Origin: Dentipellis sp. KUC8613
Lineage: Eukaryota; Basidiomycota; Agaricomycetes; Russulales; Hericiaceae
DNA length: 64,000 nucleotides
Reading direction: 5' to 3'
Assembly: GCA_002286715.1 (NCBI GenBank)
Contig: NSJX01000001.1
Location: forward strand, 621,835-685,834
How positions within the stretch are numbered: the first letter of the stretch is position 1; every line of letters starts with the position of its first letter. This document shows positions 58,740 through 64,000 of the stretch, piece by piece. The translations under genes were made by a program, and so were the position numbers. The notes beneath the pieces are model-generated. The model was not told the origin of the DNA and ran no database searches. It worked only from the letters and a program-made list of their open reading frames with translations.

Positions 58740-61560
58740 ATGCGGCCTCCTCGCCTCTCCCCCCTCGCCTCCTTCCGACGCGCCCTCTCCTCTGTTCCCC
58801 CACGTGCTCCTGCTCCCTTTGGTCCGTATCCAAGCATGTGTTTTCTCTCAAACCACTCACTCGGTCTTTCGCATGGGTTCATACAGCTCCATTTCCATCC
58901 AGAACTCACAATTGCGGCGCTCTCACGTCTACCCATGTCGGCTCCCGTGTCGTTCTCGCTGGCTGGGTCCTCCCCGAACGGTGACTATACGCCCCAATCA
59001 TCCCCAGAGGCCCTTCTTGCTCAGCTTCTTCTGCCGTTCTAAGCAAGGTTTCAAAGTCGATGTCCTTCGTTCCACTCAGAGACTCTTACGGCACAACCCA
59101 ACTGGTCCTGAATCGCACTAATCTCGGTGGCAGCGAAAGCATTCTTTCTGTATTCGCGGACGTGCCTGTCGAGTCTGCAGTCCTCGTACAAGGTGTCGTC
59201 TCCCTCAGACCAGAGAAACAGCGTCGGCCGGTCAGTCACCATCACGCACACGCACATTCGTGCTCCATCGACATTGACTCCGTATTTCAATTCTACAGGG
59301 CCCGGCGGGCGACATCGAAGTACAGGTCGATGGCGTGACTCTCCTCAACCCTGCAGACCGCAATCTCCCATTTCTGCCGTCGGACACCCAAAATTTGGTA
59401 CGGACCCGATCCGCGACTCGAGTCCTGCGTTCCTGCCTGACAGACTCCATTCAAGGCAAACGAGGAGCTACGGGCTCAGTACCGCTACCTGGATCTCCGT
59501 CGCCCGGAACTCTCGGCAAATCTACGGAAGAGAAGTCAAGTCGCCAATATCGTCCGTAACGTCCTAAATGAGCAAGGTAGAACCCCTTCTACAACTCATA
59601 CATTGTTATCTTGACGTCCCAACCCGGTTCATCGTTAGACTTTGTCGAGGTTGAGACCCCGATCTTATTGAAGTCCACCCCCGAGGGCGCGAGGGAATTC
59701 CTCGTCCCGACCCGCGTCGCCACGTCGACCCGCGGTTCGGAAGCCTCTCCGGCACAAGAGCCTCTGTTTTATGCGTTGCCCCAGTCCCCCCAGCAGCCGA
59801 AACAGCTCCTGATTTGCTCGGGTGGCGTAGATCGTTACTACCAGCTCGCCCGATGTTTCCGTGACGAGGACGGCCGCAAGGACAGACAGCCCGAGTTCAC
59901 CCAGGTCGATCTCGAGATGGCGTTCGTATCTTGGGGCCCTCGCGCCGGTGCTTCCGATGGCTGGCGGATTGGCGGGCACGAAGTGCGCGACGTGGTCGAA
60001 AACATCATCAGAAACGTCTGGGCGAAGGCCGAGGGCGTCCAATTGCCCGACCAGTTCAGGGTGATGACCTATAACGAAGCGATGTCCCGTGTGAGTCGGT
60101 TTTATTTTCTCTGCCGCATGTCCGCTGACAATAATGCGTCGTCCTTCTCCCGCTTAGTATGGTTCCGATAAACCTGACACTCGTTTCGGCTTGGAGGTCA
60201 GCAGCAACAAACGCTCCTTAACCGTCTATGCTGAACTCAATCACCCCGCGCATCCTTTAGATAGTTGATGTGAAACAGCGCCTGCCTTTGGACGCCGTTA
60301 CGGCATCTCGGAGTGGGACAACCGTCGAATGTCTCATTGTGAGACAGTCGCGGGACGCTTCGTTCATCGGAGCTGCGCGTGAATGTCCGGCTGAAGGCGA
60401 CGTGGTGCGTCTGCAGTCATTCGCCGCGCGCGTGTCTTGGATCTTGCGAATGGACTGACTCATCGGCGTGCTTAGGAATGCATCACCATCACGCCAGAAA
60501 ACATAGGATCTTGGCTAGACGACAGCCAGGCTGTGGCTCGATCAGGTCTCAAGACGGCGGTCCCGCAACGCATGGGCGATAACGTGGACGCCCTCAGTGT
60601 GGAAGTCGGCGATGTCGTCTGGCTCTCGGAACGACGGGATCCTCCGGAGGTACGCAAAATTAGTATTTCACTGTCCAATCGCGGCCTCATTGCGCTCGTG
60701 CCGTAAGGGAGGCTCGACAGCCCTAGGACGGCAGAGACTGCGCGTCGCGGAACTGGCGCAGACCCGTGGTGCGTACATCGCTTGATCGCTATTTCCATCC
60801 GCGGCCTCATGCCCCGCAGGGACCTACACGCCACCCGCGGCCCCTCATTTCCTCTGGGTCACCGAGTTCCCGCTGTTCACCCGCGCGGACCCGGACAAGG
60901 ACTTCCTCGCCAAGGGTCGGTGGACGAGCTCGCATCACCCGTTCACCGCGCCCATGTGGGAGGACATCGACGCGCTGTACGACGGCCGCGTCAGCGAGGT
61001 GCGTCCCCGTTCTGTTACGCATGCCCAATCACGACAGGCATGTGCTGATTGCGCGCGGCTCCGTCCAACAGGTCCGCGGGCAGCATTACGACCTGGTGCT
61101 CAATGGCACCGAGATTGGCGGTGGCTCCGTCCGGGTGCACGACGCCTCCATGCAAGAGTATATCTTCACGGAGGTACTTCAGGTATGTCACCTCCGCGGC
61201 CGCAGACCCCGCGCCGTTTCTGAACGCCTGCCTGCCCTATATAGCTTGATGAGGGCGAGAGGGCGTCCTTTGGCCACCTCCTGCACGCTCTAAAGTGTGG
61301 TGCTCCACCGCACGGCGGCCTTGCGCTCGGTATGTTCTAGTCCAGGTTCACAGTGATGTTGACAGTGGGTGTATCACTAAACACTTTTGCGCCCGTCATG
61401 CACAGGCTTCGATAGGCTGATGGCCATCCTCTGCAAGACGCCCTCCATCCGGGATGTCATCGCGTTCCCTAAGACAAGCGTTGGCACAGACCCGCTATTC
61501 AAAAGCCCAGCTCCTGTATCCACAAGCGTGCTCAGTCAATATGGTATCAAGCCTCGGTAA
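58740..61560 (+). CDS. mitochondrial aspartyl-tRNA synthetase
   Basis: This is a many-exon gene. Residues 1-30 ([20 protein letters not shown]) form an import presequence. The anticodon-binding domain follows: [39 protein letters not shown]. Class II motifs are present: [20 protein letters not shown] (motif 1), [20 protein letters not shown] (motif 2) with VDLEMAF, and [14 protein letters not shown] (motif 3). The bacterial-type GAD insertion region is present between motifs 2 and 3. The protein ends [10 protein letters not shown]. The enzyme charges mitochondrial tRNA-Asp. The first intron position (after GPYPS, donor near 58835) is my best reading, and an alternative short join also exists. 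Confidence 0.9.
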
Positions 61561-61733
61561 ACTACATTAATAGACTAATTTGCATGGAATGAGGCATAGC
61601 GAAGGCATAACAAATCGTGACTTCAAACAGAGAAATAAGCGTCGGCGAAGGTAAAGGTGAATAGACATGTCCGAAGGCGAATATACGTATGTGTGCGTGG
61701 TGCGACTGGCGCAAAAGCATGCTCAGGCTACCG

Positions 61734-63539
61734 TCACGACGACACTGGCACGGCTGTGTCGTCTGACTGTGGTGTGCGGCTGCGCGGCGCGTCCGTGTCG
61801 GGCCCGGGGTCCAGCTCTGGCGGCGTAGACTGCAGTAGCGTCGAGTTGCGCGGCGTGGTATCCTGGCTATTGTTGCGCGAGCGATCTCCAAACGGGAACG
61901 TCGACCAGCTAACGCCCGAGTTGCGCGCGCTCGCGGTGGGGGTCGCAAGCCCGTTCGTAGAGGACGATGACGTCGTGGCGTCTGTCGTGGGCCCCACGTC
62001 CTTGTCCTTGTCCTTCGGCCGGGCCTCGTCGATGACAGACAACACGCTGCGCAGCTTCGACTCGGTCCTGCGCGCAAAGCCGGGCGAAGAGGGTCGGTGG
62101 GCTCTCGATGGGGGTGAGGTCGATCGTGGCGTGACAGATGCGGGGGGCGACGAGGACGGGGACGTCGCGTCCGCCCACTCGGACGCCGGCTCTGAGAAGA
62201 TCGCTTCGTTCTGTGTCCACGCGTTCGTGCCCGTGGCGAAGGCATCGCTCGTCTCGGATTGGGGCGTGGCGGTGAGGGGGCTCGGCGAGGCCGATGGGGG
62301 TGCCATGATGGAGAGTGGGGGTAGGATACTGAAGATCTGGTCTTCGGATTGCTGCTGGCCATACGAGTCGAATGGGTCTGGGACGGACTGTAGCATCGGC
62401 TCAATGACGGGGTCGGAACTGACGTCGCGTGGGTCAGTGGGCGAGACGCAGAGGGAACGAGGAAATGACGCACGCTTTGGCCGTAAAGCGGTCGAAGACG
62501 TCCAGGGTAGAGCGCACGACGAGGCAGATCTGTACAGATTCGAGTCAGCCTGTGCACATGGTGCGTACACGCGGATACGAGATACCTTGCCCTGCACAAC
62601 ATCCCACACCTCTTCTTCGTGTTCAAGGATCTCTTCGTAGTGGTGGGATTTCAATTCGTCCAGATCGTCCACCTGCCGCTGCAGGACGGTGAGCGCTTCT
62701 CTGAACGATTGGAGATCTAGAACGCCTGCTTAGTGACCAGTCACAATGCAGACATTGAGACGCCTGATATTTACTTCGCTCCTTCCTGTTCATGTTGTGT
62801 TTCTCGGTTTCCCGGATAATTCGGCTCTTCTCCCGCAGAGCCTTCTCGTATGACGCAGAGCGTTCCTGTAACAACTACTATCAGCACAAGGAACTCGACC
62901 TGCCCAGCGAAATGCACGCACATTGACTATGGTGCGGTAGGTCTCCAGGTGCTGACGCAAGGGCTTTTCGAAGTTCACGTTCAACGTTTCCGCCTGCATG
63001 GTAGACAATTCACACTGCCGTTCCGTGAGTCCAGAAGCACGGCAGCACGCACCAGAACAGCCCAGTGATTCCCTATGAGATGATGCAGCCCAGAGGCAGC
63101 CTGCAGCCTCGTTCCCTGCTCGTAACTAGGACCCTTCAGCCTATCAACCGCCGTTAGTCCCACGTCCTAAGAGCGCAGCACAAAACATACCCCGCACAAC
63201 TCTCCATAGCGTCCGCAAACGCGCTGGTGACCTTGGACATGCTCAGCAGGGCGGTGCGATAAGCCGCGCACGAGTTGAGGAGCTAGGCCGCACACAGGGC
63301 GCTCAGCAGGTATCCCGTACGCGAGAGGGCAGCACACTCACGTTCTCGTATGCCTGCATGCTGGACCTGAGATCGGCACGGGTGATGATCTTTGCGGGGC
63401 CATCCTCGCCGAAGTTCATGGCGGAGGCGTTGGTGGCTTCTGAGAAGGTGGGCGAGGGCGGACCGCCGCCTGGCGACCCGCTGCGCCGGGGCTGATTGGC
63501 GTTTATGGCTAGAGACCGGAGGGAACGTGGTCGGGGCAT
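61734..63539 (-). CDS. IVY1-like phospholipid-binding BAR-type protein
   Basis: This is a multi-exon minus-strand gene. The N-terminus MPRPRSLRSLAINANQPRRS is Ser/Pro-rich. The helical domain reads KIITRADLRSSMQAYENLLN, SMSKVTSAFADAMESCAG, LHHLIGNHWAVL, FEKPLRQHLETYRTIVN, KALREKSRIIRETEKHNMNR and DLDELKSHHYEEILEHEEEV. This is the I-BAR-like helical bundle of fungal IVY1 proteins, which bind phospholipids and Ypt7 on the vacuole. The C-terminal half is Ser/Pro/Thr-rich and disordered, ending DDTAVPVSS. A start in another frame at 63660 exists but does not connect to this chain without an extra exon. Confidence 0.82.
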
Positions 63540-63905
63540 GGGCGGGCGGGTAGGGCGCTGGGTAGGACGGCGGGGAGAGGCTGCAAGGCTGAGGCTCTAT
63601 CCAAGTCGACTGCGGCCTCTTAGCACGCCTCTCTATGCCCTTTTTCGGAAGCTGCATCATTTCTCGCTACCAAGTCGCAACGCTACTACAGTACTCTAAG
63701 CCTTAATTTCTTCCATTCAGCCTGCACACTGCAGCACACATCTACCAGGAAGCGCACTCTTCTCAGATCCCAGAAAAATGATTATAAGCAAGGTACTTTT
63801 ATACAATACAGCATGCGACGTCGACAGCCTGCACGAATACCGGATAGTAGACAGTTAGCTCGCGCACATAATGCTCGGTGTAAATCAGTGCATACCGTGT
63901 CCCCT
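63540..63905. other. intergenic region
   Basis: This holds the IVY1-like promoter and the 3' flank of the bL19m gene, both on the minus strand. The part 63700-63850 is AT-richer. No gene was found. Confidence 0.4.
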
Positions 63906-64000
63906 CTAGCCGCGTGCGCCCGCCGACAGAGCGCTCATCTTGTCTGGCGAGTCGCGGAGATAGAACAGCTTCGCCTGGCGCACCCGCTTCGACTTGTTGC
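63906..64000 (-). CDS. C-terminal end of mitochondrial ribosomal protein bL19
   Basis: The minus-strand frame entering from the right edge reads NKSKRVRQAKLFYLRDSPDK and stops at 63906 after SALSAGARG. K-x-x-RVRxAKLxYLR is the conserved C-terminal motif of bL19 (bacterial L19 family). The short Ser/Ala/Gly tail suits a mitochondrial version. The rest of the gene lies outside the window. Confidence 0.75.
   Translation of the reverse strand, partial: NKSKRVRQAKLFYLRDSPDKMSALSAGARG

Overview
The window is nuclear DNA of a filamentous basidiomycete, most likely an Agaricomycete. Nearly every gene is cut by short GT-AG introns of about 50-70 nt, intergenic gaps are small, and the best-recognised proteins read as basidiomycete versions of general fungal housekeeping genes. 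About 30 genes can be supported, most of them by joining exons at canonical splice sites until the reading frame and the family motifs agree.

Layout. 1-3445: start of an off-window gene, a small single-pass membrane protein and a vacuolar MFS transporter. 3446-6112: no supportable gene. 6113-15207: an Fpk1/NRC-2-type flippase kinase, an HSF-type transcription factor, a TVP38/VTT membrane protein and a small mitochondrial protein. 15532-17775: a PEX11-family protein head-to-head with a Tctex-1 dynein light chain. 17776-21599: almost empty. 21600-32749: a TPMT-like methyltransferase, a mitochondrial PPR-like protein, PCH2/TRIP13, a SelW-like Rdx protein and CLASP/Stu1. 33180-43045: a rhomboid protease, TRAPPC2/Trs20, a Q-rich protein, Arp4 and Erb1. 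43706-48174: a tandem pair of multi-pass membrane protein genes with identical exon lengths. 48424-50891: an LLP/DUF2423 protein, SmF and NC2-beta. 50995-56136: a MAK32-like PfkB kinase gene split by a complete DNA transposon. 56340-64000: a phosphopantetheinyl transferase, an F-box-like protein, mitochondrial AspRS, an IVY1-like protein and the end of mitochondrial bL19.

The most notable results are these. (1) A 3,638-bp transposon (51290-54927) has 13-bp terminal inverted repeats, a 7-bp target-site duplication and an intact 954-aa two-exon transposase-like gene. It lies inside the nucleotide-binding motif of the PfkB kinase, and both halves of the kinase flank it, so the empty site can be read directly. 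(2) The tandem membrane-protein paralogues each require a one-nucleotide exon at the same place, together with exons of 10, 12, 13, 20, 21, 25 and 28 nt. Lengths and phases match in both copies, and promoter blocks are shared. (3) The SelW-like gene carries the second cysteine of its CxxC motif on an 8-nt exon. (4) Three genes need GC-AG introns. (5) At least seven gene pairs are head-to-head with gaps of 86-203 bp.

The genes are mostly unrelated housekeeping functions (trafficking, mitochondria, cytoskeleton, chromatin, ribosome assembly). No biosynthetic cluster or operon-like unit is visible.
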